Source of the DNA: Gemmatimonadaceae bacterium | Lineage (GTDB): Bacteria; Gemmatimonadota; Gemmatimonadetes; Gemmatimonadales; Gemmatimonadaceae | Reading direction: 5' to 3' | Assembly: GCA_036496605.1 (NCBI GenBank) | Contig: DASXKV010000029.1 | Coordinates: 1 to 64,000 of the forward strand | Length of the DNA stretch: 64,000 bases | Shown: in pieces, positions 20,590 to 30,517 of the stretch | Numbering within the stretch: the first letter of the stretch is position 1 | Layout of the letters: each line of letters opens with the position of its first letter | Made by a program: the position numbers and the translations under genes | Notes under the pieces: model-generated | What the model saw: only the letters and a program-made list of their open reading frames with translations | Told to the model about the DNA's origin: nothing | Databases searched by the model: none

Positions 20590-21284
20590 GCGAGCTCCGA
20601 TCGACGTCCGCGGAATCGGCAGCGCGCGTCGAGGAGCGCGCGTCGCGCGCGCGCGAGCGAAAGCTGCGTTGGATCGTGCGGCTCGGCGTCCCGCTTGTAC
20701 GCCTGCTCGGCGGCACGTGGAGGATCCGGCTGATCAACAATGAGACGAGCGTCGACGCAATGCGACGGGAGCGCCGGCCCATCGTCTTTGCTTTGTGGCA
20801 TGGCGACCTGCTGCCGCTGCTGTACCACCATCGCAATGAAGGAGTCTCGGTGCTGATCAGCGAACACCGTGATGGTGAACTGATCGCACGAACCGCCGAG
20901 TCGTTAGGCTTCCGGACCGTGCGCGGGTCGACGTCGCGTGGCGCGAGCCGGGCGCTCGTGGGCCTGGCGCGCGAGCTGGCAGCGGGCCACGACGTGGCCA
21001 TCACCCCGGACGGGCCGCGCGGGCCCGCACGCTCGTTTGCGCCGGGCGCACTGATCGCTGCGCAACGCGCGAACGCGCCCGTGATCGCCGTCGGTCTGTG
21101 GGCGGACTCCGCGTGGCGACTCGGCACCTGGGATCGATTCAAGATTCCGCGGCCGTTCACTCGCCTGCGGATCGCGTACTCGGATCCGATAATGCTCGAC
21201 GCGACTAGCGCACGCGCGGCCGTGGAGGAAACGTCGCGCTTTGAAGCGCTGATGTTACAGACGGAGCAGCTCGCCCGTGCGTGA
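20586..21284 (+). CDS. Lysophospholipid acyltransferase family protein (DUF374)
   Basis: A 232-residue acyltransferase-like protein of the DUF374/LPLAT family. Key segments are IVFALWHGDLLPLLYHH (about 66-82), VRGSTSRGASRALVGLAREL and ITPDGPRGPARSFAPGAL. In several phyla such genes sit in lipid A operons and are thought to add an acyl chain, taking the place of LpxL/LpxM. That role is an inference from context here. The TTG start overlaps the lpxB stop (TTGA). The first 20 residues are charged and may anchor it to the membrane face. Confidence 0.82.
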   Translation: MSELRSTSAESAARVEERASRARERKLRWIVRLGVPLVRLLGGTWRIRLINNETSVDAMRRERRPIVFALWHGDLLPLLYHHRNEGVSVLISEHRDGELIARTAESLGFRTVRGSTSRGASRALVGLARELAAGHDVAITPDGPRGPARSFAPGALIAAQRANAPVIAVGLWADSAWRLGTWDRFKIPRPFTRLRIAYSDPIMLDATSARAAVEETSRFEALMLQTEQLARA

Positions 21285-22314
21285 TCTCGTGGAGCGCGTG
21301 TGGTTCGGCGATGACGTCTTCGCCCGCGTCGCGCGCGCCGCGCTCGTGCCAATGGAAGTCTTGTATCGCGTGTCCATCGGCGTGCGCCAGACCCTGTACG
21401 ACACCGGGGTGTTCACGTCGCATGAGCCGAAGATACCAGCGGTGAGCGTCGGTAACGTGAGCGTTGGAGGTACAGGAAAGACGCCGGTGGCGGCGTGGAT
21501 TGCCGCGGAGTTGGTCGAACGCGGCGCGCGGCCAGCGATCGTGTTGCGAGGATACGGAGACGACGAGCCGCTCGTTCACGCGCGCCTCAATCCCGAGGTG
21601 CCGGTGATAGTTGCTGCCGATCGCGTCGCGGGAATTGCCGAGGCGCGCAAGGCTGGCGCCAACATCGCTGTACTGGACGACGCATTTCAGCATCGGCAAG
21701 TGTCGCGCGAAGCTGACGTCGTTTTGGTGAGCGCGGATCGCTGGTCACCAACGCCGCGGCTGCTGCCGGCGGGTCCGCTGCGCGAACCACTCGCCGCGCT
21801 TCGGCGTGCGACGATCATCGTCGTGACGCGCAAAGCGGCGAGCGATGGGGAAGTCGGTGCCGTCAACGAGTCACTTGCCGAGATCGCGCCGCGCATTCCT
21901 CGGTCGACCATTCGGTTGTCACTGGACGAATTGCGCAGCGTGTCCTCGGCCAGTGGCGCTCGTCGCGCGATCTCGGATGTCGCGGGGCGACCGGTGCGAA
22001 TTCTCACCGCGATCGGGGATCCGCGCGCATTGTTGCGCCAAATCGAGATGCTCGGCGCGGTTGTAACGGCCGAGATCTACGCCGACCACCATCATTTCCG
22101 ACGGGAGGAAGTCGCGCGTTTCGTCCGCTCGATACCCTCCGAGGGGCTGGCCATCTGCACGCTGAAAGACGCGGTAAAACTCGCCGAGCTCTGGCCTCGC
22201 GAAGCGCCGACGTTATGGTATGTTTCTCAGCGCGTTAGCGTCGAGCGCGGAGTCGGTGGAGTCGAGCACATCCTTGATGACCTGACCCGCGTTCCCGCCC
22301 GTCGCGAGCGCTGA
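21277..22314 (+). CDS. lpxK: Tetraacyldisaccharide 4'-kinase LpxK
   Basis: Phosphorylates the 4' position of the lipid A disaccharide at the inner membrane. The 345-residue protein has an N-terminal membrane-associated segment and the unusual P-loop SVGGTGKTP (62-70). The family segments [11 protein letters not shown] and [20 protein letters not shown] and a C-terminal [11 protein letters not shown] block also match. The GTG start overlaps the upstream acyltransferase by 8 nt. It closes the run of lipid A genes; Kdo transferase (waaA) is not in this window. Confidence 0.94.
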   Translation: MRDLVERVWFGDDVFARVARAALVPMEVLYRVSIGVRQTLYDTGVFTSHEPKIPAVSVGNVSVGGTGKTPVAAWIAAELVERGARPAIVLRGYGDDEPLVHARLNPEVPVIVAADRVAGIAEARKAGANIAVLDDAFQHRQVSREADVVLVSADRWSPTPRLLPAGPLREPLAALRRATIIVVTRKAASDGEVGAVNESLAEIAPRIPRSTIRLSLDELRSVSSASGARRAISDVAGRPVRILTAIGDPRALLRQIEMLGAVVTAEIYADHHHFRREEVARFVRSIPSEGLAICTLKDAVKLAELWPREAPTLWYVSQRVSVERGVGGVEHILDDLTRVPARRER

Positions 22315-22361
22315 GCGCCGTCGCGACTTCGGCTCTAATCGGCCAGACTCTCCATCCACTC

Positions 22362-23669
22362 ATGGCAACCGACCTTCGACTTCCGACTGATCGAATAGTC
22401 CGTCCGGACAAAGATCGATTTCTCAACGAGGAGAATCCGTTCGAAGCGATGATGTCGCGCTTCGATCGCGCGGCGGAGCTGCTCGATCTCGAACCGGGAT
22501 TGTACAAGGTGCTACGCCATCCCGAGAAGCAGATCATCGTCTCGGTGCCGACATTGATGGACAACGGCGAGGTCGAGGTGTTCACCGGCTATCGCGTCAT
22601 GTACAACACGTCGCGTGGTCCGGCGAAGGGAGGCATCCGGTTCGACTTACAGGTCACACTCGAAGAGGTCAAGGCGCTCGCGGCGTGGATGACCTGGAAA
22701 TGCGCAGTCGTGAATCTGCCCTTTGGAGGTGCGAAGGGCGGTGTCGTTTGTGACCCCTTCAAGCTCAGCGCAGGTGAGCTGGAGCGACTCACGCGCCGCT
22801 ACACCGCGGGAATCATCGCGACCCTCGGACCGGATTCGGACGTGCCAGCTCCCGATGTGAACACGAACGAGCGCGTCATGGCCTGGGTGATGGACACCTA
22901 CTCGATGCACATGCGGCACACGGTGACGGCCGTCGTGACGGGCAAACCGGTGGAGATGGGAGGCTCGCTCGGGCGTCGCGAAGCAACGGGACGCGGCTGC
23001 ATGATCGTCACCAAGGAGGCGCTCAAGCACCTTGGGATGTCGGTGCAGGGCACGACGATCGCCATTCAGGGGTTCGGGAACGTGGGCTCGATTGCCGCGC
23101 AGTTGCTCGAGAAGGAAGGCTGCAAGATCGTGGCGATCAGCGACAAGAGCGGCGGCTACTACAACAAGAACGGCATCGACCTCTCGTCGGCTTTTGCGCA
23201 CGTGAAGCAGCATCGCGGCCTCGAGGGCTTCAAGGGCGGCGATCAGATCTCGAATGATGATTTGCTAACGCTCGACGTAGACGTGCTGCTCCCCGCCGCG
23301 CTCGAGAACGTGATCACGAGCAAGAACGCGCCGAAGGTCCGAGCGCGCGTCATCTGCGAAGGCGCGAATGGTCCAACGACCGCCGGCGCCGATTCGATAC
23401 TCGATGAGAAGGGAATCTTTGTCATTCCTGACATTCTCGCGAACGCGGGCGGCGTCACCGTGTCCTACTTCGAGTGGGTGCAGGATCGTGGCGGTTATTT
23501 CTGGGACGAAGCGACCGTCAACAATCGCCTCACGGAGATCATGACCCGGAGCTTCGCCGACGTGCTGCAGCTGTCGCGACAGCACAAGGTGAACATGCGC
23601 ACGGCGGCGTATATGCTGTCGATCAGCCGCGTCGCGACCGTTCATCGGTTGCGCGGCATTTACGCTTAG
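22362..23669 (+). CDS. gdhA: Glutamate dehydrogenase
   Basis: Interconverts glutamate and 2-oxoglutarate plus ammonia. The 435-residue protein has the catalytic lysine K125 in [14 protein letters not shown] and an earlier GPAKGGIRF. Residues [19 protein letters not shown] (about 225-245) form the Rossmann coenzyme motif. Length matches the hexameric GDH of bacteria and archaea; coenzyme preference cannot be read with confidence. It is preceded by 47 nt of non-coding DNA with a possible -10 box (TCTAAT, 22334-22339) and no clear ribosome binding site. Confidence 0.94.
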   Translation: MATDLRLPTDRIVRPDKDRFLNEENPFEAMMSRFDRAAELLDLEPGLYKVLRHPEKQIIVSVPTLMDNGEVEVFTGYRVMYNTSRGPAKGGIRFDLQVTLEEVKALAAWMTWKCAVVNLPFGGAKGGVVCDPFKLSAGELERLTRRYTAGIIATLGPDSDVPAPDVNTNERVMAWVMDTYSMHMRHTVTAVVTGKPVEMGGSLGRREATGRGCMIVTKEALKHLGMSVQGTTIAIQGFGNVGSIAAQLLEKEGCKIVAISDKSGGYYNKNGIDLSSAFAHVKQHRGLEGFKGGDQISNDDLLTLDVDVLLPAALENVITSKNAPKVRARVICEGANGPTTAGADSILDEKGIFVIPDILANAGGVTVSYFEWVQDRGGYFWDEATVNNRLTEIMTRSFADVLQLSRQHKVNMRTAAYMLSISRVATVHRLRGIYA

Positions 23670-23704
23670 GTCGGGAGCCGCGAGCACGGGCGTCCGAGCA
23701 CGAG

Positions 23705-24169
23705 ATGCGAATGATCGTCGCCGTCGTCGGCAAGCCGCGAGATGCGGCCCTGGCGGCGGCGATTCGCGATTACGAGGCGCGAGCTGCGCGGTACTGGCCA
23801 TTAGAGTTCAAAGAGGTCCGCGAAGAGTCGGGCCGGTCGCTCGCGCCGGAGCAAGTGCGTGCGCGCGAGGGCGAGCGTCTCGCGGCTGCGCTGCCGGATT
23901 CGACGTACGTGGTTGCGTGCGAGCGTGGCGGTGTCACGATGACCTCGGAGGAGTTTGCGCAGTGGCTGCAACGACGACGCGAGCAGGCAAAGGATGTCGC
24001 GTTCGTGATCGGGGGCGCTCACGGGCTTGGAGAGGCTACGCAACGCGTCGCCTCGGCGCGTCTCGCCCTTGCGCCGTGGACACTGCCTCACGAGATCGCG
24101 CGACTCGTTCTCGCCGAGCAACTGTATCGCGCGGGGACGATCGTGCGGCGCGAACCGTATCACAAGTAA
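23705..24169 (+). CDS. rlmH: 23S rRNA pseudouridine-1915 N3-methyltransferase RlmH
   Basis: SPOUT methyltransferase that modifies m3-pseudouridine 1915 in 23S rRNA. The 154-residue product shows VIGGAHGLGEATQRVA (about 104-119), the knotted SAM-binding site, and the typical end AEQLYRAGTIVRREPYHK. The ATG at 23705 (or the ATG two codons later) gives the normal RlmH length. The longer frame reaching back to 23474 overlaps gdhA and is not used. It lies 35 nt after gdhA and 10 nt before bshC. Confidence 0.93.
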   Translation: MRMIVAVVGKPRDAALAAAIRDYEARAARYWPLEFKEVREESGRSLAPEQVRAREGERLAAALPDSTYVVACERGGVTMTSEEFAQWLQRRREQAKDVAFVIGGAHGLGEATQRVASARLALAPWTLPHEIARLVLAEQLYRAGTIVRREPYHK

Positions 24170-24179
24170 CAGCGCGCGC

Positions 24180-25760
24180 ATGACTCTGCCCCGAGTGCTA
24201 ACCGAGGAGTTGGGTGGCTCCCCGCTCGCGCTCGCCGCCCAGCGCGGAGAGCTTCGTCAGTGGTATGTCGAGCGCCCACGCAGCGCGGCGGCGTGGCGAG
24301 CCTACCTCGACAAAGTGCGCGCGACGCGCAGCGAGAACTGGTTGCGTGCGCTCGCGCCGGCGATCGATCCGCGCGGCGCGGCGGCGAATCGCTTGCAACG
24401 TGTGATCGACGCGGACGGCGTGGTCGTCAGTACGGGGCAACAGGCAGCGCTCTTCGGCGGTCCATTGTATACCCTCCTCAAGGCGGTCAGCGCGCTCACG
24501 CTCGCCGATGTGCTCGAGCGCGAAACCGGTATCGCCGTCGCACCGGTGTTCTGGGCCGCGACCGATGACGCCGACTTCGAGGAAGCGAGCGGGGCGAGTA
24601 TAGTCGAACCAGGCGGCGTCCGTACGCTTCGCCTTCCGGCGCCGGAGCGCGACGGGATTCCGATGAACGACGTTCCGTTGGCGGAGGTCGAGCAACTCGT
24701 CGATCAGCTCGCGGCGGCGTGCGGCTCGGCGTCAGATCCGGGCGCGCTCGAGCTTATTCGTCGCGAGTACACGTCGCGGACGACGTTAGGGGCGGCCTAC
24801 CTGCGACACATGCGCGGTGTACTCGAACCGTTGGGCATCGCCGTCCTCGACGCCTCGCACGCAGCCGTTCGCCGGGCTGCGCAGCCCGTCCTTTCGCGCG
24901 CCCTGGGCGCGGCAAGTGCCGTCGAGCGATCCCTGCGCGAGCGCTACGACAGCATTCGTGCCGCTGGGTTCGAGCCACAGGTCGATCACGTGCCTGATCT
25001 GTCGCTCGTGTTCGCCGGCGCGCCGAGCGGGGAAAAGCAACGCGTGTCGGTGCCAGACGCGGCGAAGTTGTTGACGACGGCGGAGGCACAAGCGCTCGGT
25101 GCAAACGTACTCCTGCGACCGATCGTTGAGCGTTTCATCATGCCGAGCGCTGCCTATGTCGCCGGTCCTGGAGAGCTAGCCTACTTCGCGCAGGTCGGTG
25201 CAGCGGCTGAGGAGCTGAACGTACCAACTCCATTGGCAGTGCCACGCTGGTCCGCGACGATTCTCGAACCGCGAATCGAGCGCTTGCTCTCGCGCCTCGA
25301 GATCTCGCGCGAGGAGCTGCGCGACCGGCACGCGGTCGAGAGTCGGTTGGCGCGCGCTTCTCTATCGAACGATGTCAGCGAAGCGCTCCGTCAGCTCCGT
25401 CACGATCTCGAAGCCGATGTCGCGGCGCTGGAAATCTCGGATCGTGACGACCTGGTTCCCGCCGCGTCTCTGCAAGGACTGAGGCGATCGCTGCTGCACC
25501 GAGTGGAGCGCGTGGAGCGACGCTATATCGCCGCAGTCAAGCGTCGAGAAGCGGAGATGATGCGGGACGTTGCGACGGCGAGCGGCGCGCTGTACCCAGC
25601 TGGGAAACGACAAGAGAGAGTGCTCAACTTCGTGCCCTTCCTCGCGCGTTACGGCGCGCCATTGATCGATCTCCTACGTGCGGAAGCCGAGCGCCACGCG
25701 TCGAGGCTGGTGACCGCAAATGCGGTCGGCCTCGACGCTCCGATCGCGGAACGGGTGTGA
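24180..25760 (+). CDS. bshC: Bacillithiol biosynthesis cysteine-adding enzyme BshC
   Basis: Family assigned to the last step of bacillithiol synthesis, joining cysteine to glucosaminyl-malate. The 526-residue protein shows VVVSTGQQAALFGGPLYTLL near 81-100, then PVFWAATDDADFEEASGAS. Later come IMPSAAYVAGPGELAYFAQV and a long C-terminal coiled coil with arginine-rich helices. Those segments are characteristic of BshC. The frame is open to 24027 inside rlmH; the ATG at 24180 gives the normal length. Its partners bshA and bshB are not in the window. The stop overlaps the murJ GTG. Confidence 0.93.
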   Translation: MTLPRVLTEELGGSPLALAAQRGELRQWYVERPRSAAAWRAYLDKVRATRSENWLRALAPAIDPRGAAANRLQRVIDADGVVVSTGQQAALFGGPLYTLLKAVSALTLADVLERETGIAVAPVFWAATDDADFEEASGASIVEPGGVRTLRLPAPERDGIPMNDVPLAEVEQLVDQLAAACGSASDPGALELIRREYTSRTTLGAAYLRHMRGVLEPLGIAVLDASHAAVRRAAQPVLSRALGAASAVERSLRERYDSIRAAGFEPQVDHVPDLSLVFAGAPSGEKQRVSVPDAAKLLTTAEAQALGANVLLRPIVERFIMPSAAYVAGPGELAYFAQVGAAAEELNVPTPLAVPRWSATILEPRIERLLSRLEISREELRDRHAVESRLARASLSNDVSEALRQLRHDLEADVAALEISDRDDLVPAASLQGLRRSLLHRVERVERRYIAAVKRREAEMMRDVATASGALYPAGKRQERVLNFVPFLARYGAPLIDLLRAEAERHASRLVTANAVGLDAPIAERV

Positions 25761-27373
25761 CGACGACGGCACCCGTGAACAAGCCGGAGGCGTCGCAGCC
25801 GGTGGGACCACGCGGTACGGGAGCTGCCGCCGCGCTGGTCGCGTCGGGTATCCTCGCGTCACGATTGCTGGGAGTCGTTAGGCAATCGTTGATGGCGCGG
25901 TACCTCGGCGCTACGACCGGGATTGCTGCCGACGCGTTCATGGCCGCGTTCAAGATTCCCAATCTGCTGCAGAATCTGTTCGGCGAAGGGGCGTTGTCGG
26001 CATCGTTCATCCCGGTGTATTCGAGTCTGCTCGCGCGAGACGAAGGCGACGAGGCCGGTCGCGTCGCCGGCGCGGTCGCCGCGATTCTTGCGCTCGTGAC
26101 GGCAGTGCTGGTGCTTCTGGGAGTGCTGCTGGCGCCGTTGCTGATCCCCGTCATTGCGCCCGGTTTCACGGGGGAGAAGCGCGTCCTCACGATAGCGCTG
26201 ACGCGGATTCTGTTCCCGGGAGCGGGAATCTTCGTGCTGTCCGCGTGGTGCTTGGGCGTACTCAATAGCCACCGTCGCTTCTTTCTCTCGTACGCGGCAC
26301 CGGTCCTCTGGAACGTCGCAATGATCGCCGCCCTGCTTGGCTTTGGCGGCCGGCAAGACCGAGTTCACCTCGCGGTCACGTTAGGCTGGGCCTCCGTAGC
26401 GGGAGCGGTCCTCCAGTTTCTGGTGCAGCTGCCTACCGTGCTCCGGCTGATACCGGGGCTTCGTCTGTCACTCGACTACACGCGGTCGAACGTCCGCAGA
26501 GTTCTGGCGAACTTCACTCCAGTGTTCTTCAGCCGTGGCATCGTGCAGGTGAGTGCGTACGTCGACCAGCTGCTGGCCAGCCTGCTGCCTCAAGGTATGG
26601 TTGCCTTGCTTGGTTACGCCGTCACTATTTACACACTGCCGGTGAGCTTGTTCGGCATGTCGATCTCGGCGGCCGAGCTCCCGGAGATGTCGAGTGTGCT
26701 GGGCGACGAATCGCAGATCGCGACGATGTTGCGAGCGCGACTGAACGCCGGGCTGCGACGCATTGCATTCTTTGTTATTCCATCGGCGGCGGCGTTTCTC
26801 GCTCTCGGAGACGTCATTGCGCGAGCGCTCTTCCAGAGCGGCCGGTTCAATCAGACTGATACGTTCTTCACGTGGGGTATTCTCGCCGGATCGGCAGTTG
26901 GTTTGCTGGCGAGCACGCTCGGACGTCTCTACTCGTCGACGTACTACGCGCTGCACGACACGCGTACGCCACTTCGCTTCGCGATCGTGCGCGTTACGTT
27001 GACGACGATGCTCGGCTATCTGTTCGCGATACCGCTCCCAGGCTGGCTCGGCATCGATCAGCGATGGGGTGCGGCGGGCCTCACGGCCTCAGCCGGCATC
27101 GCCGGCTGGATCGAGTTCCTGCTCCTGCGCTCCCGCCTCAATCGACGGATCGGCGCGACCGGTTTGCCGAAGTCGTATGTCGGCATGCTCTGGCTCTCGG
27201 CGGCGGTTGCCGCCGCGTCGGCGTTCCTGATCCGACGCGAGTTTTCGACTGCCCACCGATTCTTTTTCGCTGCCGTCGTCCTCGGTGCGTTTGGGCTCGT
27301 CTACGGCGCGCTGACGCTCGCGCTGCGAATTCCAGAAGCGCGAGTGTTGGTCGCTCGCGTCAGGCGACGCTAA
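25757..27373 (+). CDS. murJ: Lipid II flippase MurJ
   Basis: MOP-superfamily membrane protein that flips the peptidoglycan precursor lipid II across the inner membrane. The 538-residue protein has about 14 hydrophobic segments and the MurJ N-terminal signatures ASRLLGVVRQSLMARYLG and AFKIPNLLQNLFGEGALSAS. Residues LPVSLFGMSISAAELPEMS sit mid-protein, where family members have the conserved helix 8 region. The GTG start overlaps the bshC stop. A clear terminator follows at 27389. Confidence 0.95.
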   Translation: MTTTAPVNKPEASQPVGPRGTGAAAALVASGILASRLLGVVRQSLMARYLGATTGIAADAFMAAFKIPNLLQNLFGEGALSASFIPVYSSLLARDEGDEAGRVAGAVAAILALVTAVLVLLGVLLAPLLIPVIAPGFTGEKRVLTIALTRILFPGAGIFVLSAWCLGVLNSHRRFFLSYAAPVLWNVAMIAALLGFGGRQDRVHLAVTLGWASVAGAVLQFLVQLPTVLRLIPGLRLSLDYTRSNVRRVLANFTPVFFSRGIVQVSAYVDQLLASLLPQGMVALLGYAVTIYTLPVSLFGMSISAAELPEMSSVLGDESQIATMLRARLNAGLRRIAFFVIPSAAAFLALGDVIARALFQSGRFNQTDTFFTWGILAGSAVGLLASTLGRLYSSTYYALHDTRTPLRFAIVRVTLTTMLGYLFAIPLPGWLGIDQRWGAAGLTASAGIAGWIEFLLLRSRLNRRIGATGLPKSYVGMLWLSAAVAAASAFLIRREFSTAHRFFFAAVVLGAFGLVYGALTLALRIPEARVLVARVRRR

Positions 27374-27388
27374 GGAATCGGAGACAGC

Positions 27389-27413
27389 AGCGCGCTGGCG
27401 CGCGCTCGCTTTT
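27389..27413 (+). terminator. Terminator after murJ
   Basis: A perfect 7-bp GC-rich stem (27389-27395 with 27400-27406) closes a tggc loop and is followed by cgcTTTT. It lies 15 nt after the murJ stop codon and separates the gdhA-murJ run from uvrC. Confidence 0.75.
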
Positions 27414-27444
27414 GTACGAGGTGAGTAGAGGAAGGCACGCGGGG

Positions 27445-27450
27445 TATAAT
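27445..27450 (+). promoter_or_regulatory. Consensus -10 element of uvrC (leaderless start)
   Basis: TATAAT, a perfect -10 box, ends seven bases before the uvrC ATG, so the transcript should begin at or within a base or two of the start codon. There is no ribosome binding site between them. No convincing -35 sequence is seen at 16-18 bases upstream. Confidence 0.6.
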
Positions 27451-27457
27451 TCGAGGC

Positions 27458-29365
27458 ATGGCGGGCGGCGCAGATTCCATTCTCGAGAAGATTCCTCATT
27501 TGCCGGAGTCGCCGGGGGTTTACCTCTGGCGCGACGCCGATGGCACGGTGCTGTACGTCGGTAAGGCAAAGCGATTGCGGTCGCGCGTACGGAGCTACGT
27601 CAATCCCGATCAGTTCACGAGTGTCCGAACGCTCGCGCTCATGCAGCAAGCGGCGTCACTCGACACGATCGTCGTACCGAGCGAGGCGCACGCGCTGATT
27701 CTCGAGGCGAACCTGATCAAGGAATATCGCCCGAAGTACAACATCGCGCTGCGCGACGACAAGTCGTATCCATACATCAAGGTCACGATCCCCGAGCCGT
27801 TTCCGCGGGTATACGTCACGCGCCAGGTCGTGGACGATGGCTCGCGTTATTTCGGACCGTACACCGACGTCGGTGCGATGCGACGTGCACTCAACGTTGT
27901 GAAGCGGATCTTTACCGTTCGCTCATGCACGTACGATTTGCCGCGCGCAGCGCCGGAGCGGCCGTGTTTGGATTATCACATCGGCCGGTGCAAGGCGCCC
28001 TGTGTGCTGCTTCAGTCACAGGCTGAGTATGGCGCGATGATCGACGAGGTCATCCTCTTTCTCGACGGGCGTGCCGATGAAGTGATGCGACGCGTGAAAG
28101 AACGAATCCAGCTCGCCGCCGATTCGCTCGACTTTGAACGCGCCGGGGAGTTGCGCGACATCCTGCAGCACCTCGAACGGCTCGAGGAGCCGCGCGTGGT
28201 GATGGAGTTCGAGGGTGGCGATCGCGACGTCATCGGGTACGCGCGTGACGGTGCCGACGCATGCGTCGCTTGGCTGCGTATTCGCGGCGGTAAGTTGCTT
28301 GCGCGCGACCATCAATTCTTCGAGAACATCGACGAGGAAAGCGACGCCGCGGTCCTGCAGGCGTTTCTCGTCGGCCCGTACCGCGTCGCGACAGAACGCA
28401 CGCGCGAGTTGCTCGTTCCGTTCGATATGGAGGAGCGTGCGCTTGTCGAGGAATCACTCGACGGATCGAGGATCCACGTCCCGCAGCGCGGACCGCGGCG
28501 CGAACTCGTCGATCTCGCCACGCAGAATGCGCGGCATCTCCTCGAGGAAGCGCGGCTCACGGGTGAAGAAACCGAGGAGCGCGCCGGCGATCCGATCTAC
28601 GAGCTGCAGCGGCAACTCGGACTGCAGCGTGTGCCGCGGGCGATCGTCTGCTTCGATATCTCTCACGCGCAGGGCACTGACACCGTCGCATCGTGCGTGT
28701 GGTTCCAGAACGGCCGGCCGTATCGCGCGGAGTATCGCAAGTTCAAAGTGCGTGACGTGCGTGGCATCGACGATTTCGCGTCGATGAGCGAAGTCGTAAC
28801 GCGATATTTCCGTCGCCGGCTCGACGAAGCGAAGTCGTTGCCGGATCTGGTCGTGATTGACGGGGGGAAGGGACAGCTGAGCGCTGCTTATGCTGCGCTC
28901 GAGTCGCTCAGCCTCGGCACGCTGCCACTCATCAGTCTCGCCAAACGGGAAGAGGAGATCTTTCTCGTTGGGCTGCCGGAGTCGCTGCGGCTTCCGCGCC
29001 GTTCACCCGCGCTGCGCATCCTGCAGCAAGCCCGTGACGAAGCGCATCGATTCGCGATTACCTTTCAACGCAAGCGCCGGTCGATGCGTACGGTGACGTC
29101 GGAGCTGCTGCGCATTCCGGGAATCGGCGAGCGCAAGCGGCGCCAGTTACTCGAAGCGTTCGGCAGCCTCGACGGCGTGCGGACTGCGTCGCCCGAAGCA
29201 ATCGCCGCGCTGCCGGGCTTCAGTCTCAAAGCGGCGGCGAAAATCCAGGCGGCGCTTCTCAGATCTGACGCGGCGTCGGCTCCAGATGCGGAAGCCAAAG
29301 ACGACGCGGAGCAGTCCGAGGCCCTAACGACGTTGGCGACCAACCTCAATCAGAACGAATCGTGA
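27458..29365 (+). CDS. uvrC: Excinuclease ABC subunit C
   Basis: Nuclease that makes both incisions around damaged DNA in nucleotide excision repair. The 635-residue protein has the N-terminal GIY-YIG domain (SPGVYLWRDADG... LYVGKAKRL, about 15-40), a cysteine cluster (CLDYHIGRCKAPC) and a UVR motif for UvrB contact (about 213-233). The RNase H-like nuclease domain starts near CFDISHAQGTDTVAS, and two helix-hairpin-helix motifs lie near 550-605. The stop overlaps the thrC GTG. A perfect -10 box sits just before the start. Confidence 0.96.
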   Translation: MAGGADSILEKIPHLPESPGVYLWRDADGTVLYVGKAKRLRSRVRSYVNPDQFTSVRTLALMQQAASLDTIVVPSEAHALILEANLIKEYRPKYNIALRDDKSYPYIKVTIPEPFPRVYVTRQVVDDGSRYFGPYTDVGAMRRALNVVKRIFTVRSCTYDLPRAAPERPCLDYHIGRCKAPCVLLQSQAEYGAMIDEVILFLDGRADEVMRRVKERIQLAADSLDFERAGELRDILQHLERLEEPRVVMEFEGGDRDVIGYARDGADACVAWLRIRGGKLLARDHQFFENIDEESDAAVLQAFLVGPYRVATERTRELLVPFDMEERALVEESLDGSRIHVPQRGPRRELVDLATQNARHLLEEARLTGEETEERAGDPIYELQRQLGLQRVPRAIVCFDISHAQGTDTVASCVWFQNGRPYRAEYRKFKVRDVRGIDDFASMSEVVTRYFRRRLDEAKSLPDLVVIDGGKGQLSAAYAALESLSLGTLPLISLAKREEEIFLVGLPESLRLPRRSPALRILQQARDEAHRFAITFQRKRRSMRTVTSELLRIPGIGERKRRQLLEAFGSLDGVRTASPEAIAALPGFSLKAAAKIQAALLRSDAASAPDAEAKDDAEQSEALTTLATNLNQNES

Positions 29366-30507
29366 GTAATTGGCACCTCGAATGTTCGGCGTGCGGGCAC
29401 CAGGCGGCGGGCAACGCCCGAGCCGCAGTGTGTACGGTGTGCGGACAGCCCTATCTCGTGCGCTTCGACTCGGCGCCGCCTCCGCGTACGGCGGTGACGC
29501 AGCGCTGGGACATGTGGCGGTATTCCAAGGTGATGCCGCTCGCGGAGGGAGAGCAGCCGGTGTCGTTAGGTGAGGGGCTCACGCCGATGCATGACGCGCC
29601 GCAGCTCGCCAAGGAGATCGGCGTGCGCCGTTTGTGGATCAAGGACGAAGGGCTGAATCCCACCGGTTCCTTCAAGGCGCGCGGCATGAGCGCGGCGGTT
29701 ACCCGAGCGCGCGCATTGGCCGTGCCCGGCTTCGTCGTCCCAACGGCAGGGAATGCGGGCGCGGCGCTCGCCGCCTACGGCGCCGCCGCGCGACTCCCGG
29801 TCCGCGTGTACGCGCCAGCGACGACGCCTCGACCGATACTCGACACGATCTGTGTGTTCGGTGCTGATCTGCAATTGGTCGACGGACATATCGGCGACGC
29901 CGGAAAGCAGGCGCGCACGTTCGCCGCGGAGAGCGGCTACTTCGATGTGTCGACGCTTCGCGAGCCGTATCGCATCGAGGGAAAGAAGACAATGGGCATC
30001 GAACTCGCCGAGCAGCTTGGCTGGCGGCTGCCGACTCACATTGTGTATCCCACGGGTGGCGGAACGGGGCTCATCGGCATGTGGAAAGTCTTCGCCGAGC
30101 TGCGCGCGTGGCGCTGGCTCGACTCCGAAGGGGGCCTCCCGAAGATGATCGTCGCGCAGGCGGAGGGCTGTGCGCCAGTCGTGCGTGCCTTTACCACCGG
30201 GCAGGATACGGCAACGCCGTGGGACAAACCGGTAACGCATGCGAGCGGGCTGCGCGTGCCGGGCCCGTTAGGCGATCGACTCATCCTGCGCGCGTTGCGC
30301 GAAAGCGGCGGCGACGCGCTTGCGGTGAGTGAAGAGGCAATAGTCGCAGGCACGCACCGCGTTTCACGCGCCACTGGCATCGATGCCGCGCCAGAGGGCG
30401 GATGCGCACTTGCCGTGACCGAGCAGCTGGTCGCCGCCGGGCGCATTCCGCGCGACGCCGAAGTCGTCGTCTTCAATACCGGAAGCGGCGCATCCTACCG
30501 ATTCTGA
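29362..30507 (+). CDS. thrC: Threonine synthase
   Basis: PLP enzyme that converts O-phosphohomoserine to threonine. The 381-residue protein has an N-terminal zinc-ribbon pair (CSACG at about 9-13 and CTVCG at about 25-29). The PLP-binding lysine is in LNPTGSFKARGMSAAV (about 97-112), and a glycine-rich phosphate loop is in YPTGGGTGLIGMWK (about 230-243). This matches the shorter archaeal/plant-like class of threonine synthase. The GTG start overlaps uvrC by four bases. Related PLP enzymes such as threonine dehydratase lack the zinc ribbon. Confidence 0.92.
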   Translation: MSNWHLECSACGHQAAGNARAAVCTVCGQPYLVRFDSAPPPRTAVTQRWDMWRYSKVMPLAEGEQPVSLGEGLTPMHDAPQLAKEIGVRRLWIKDEGLNPTGSFKARGMSAAVTRARALAVPGFVVPTAGNAGAALAAYGAAARLPVRVYAPATTPRPILDTICVFGADLQLVDGHIGDAGKQARTFAAESGYFDVSTLREPYRIEGKKTMGIELAEQLGWRLPTHIVYPTGGGTGLIGMWKVFAELRAWRWLDSEGGLPKMIVAQAEGCAPVVRAFTTGQDTATPWDKPVTHASGLRVPGPLGDRLILRALRESGGDALAVSEEAIVAGTHRVSRATGIDAAPEGGCALAVTEQLVAAGRIPRDAEVVVFNTGSGASYRF

Positions 30508-30517
30508 GCGCACGTTG

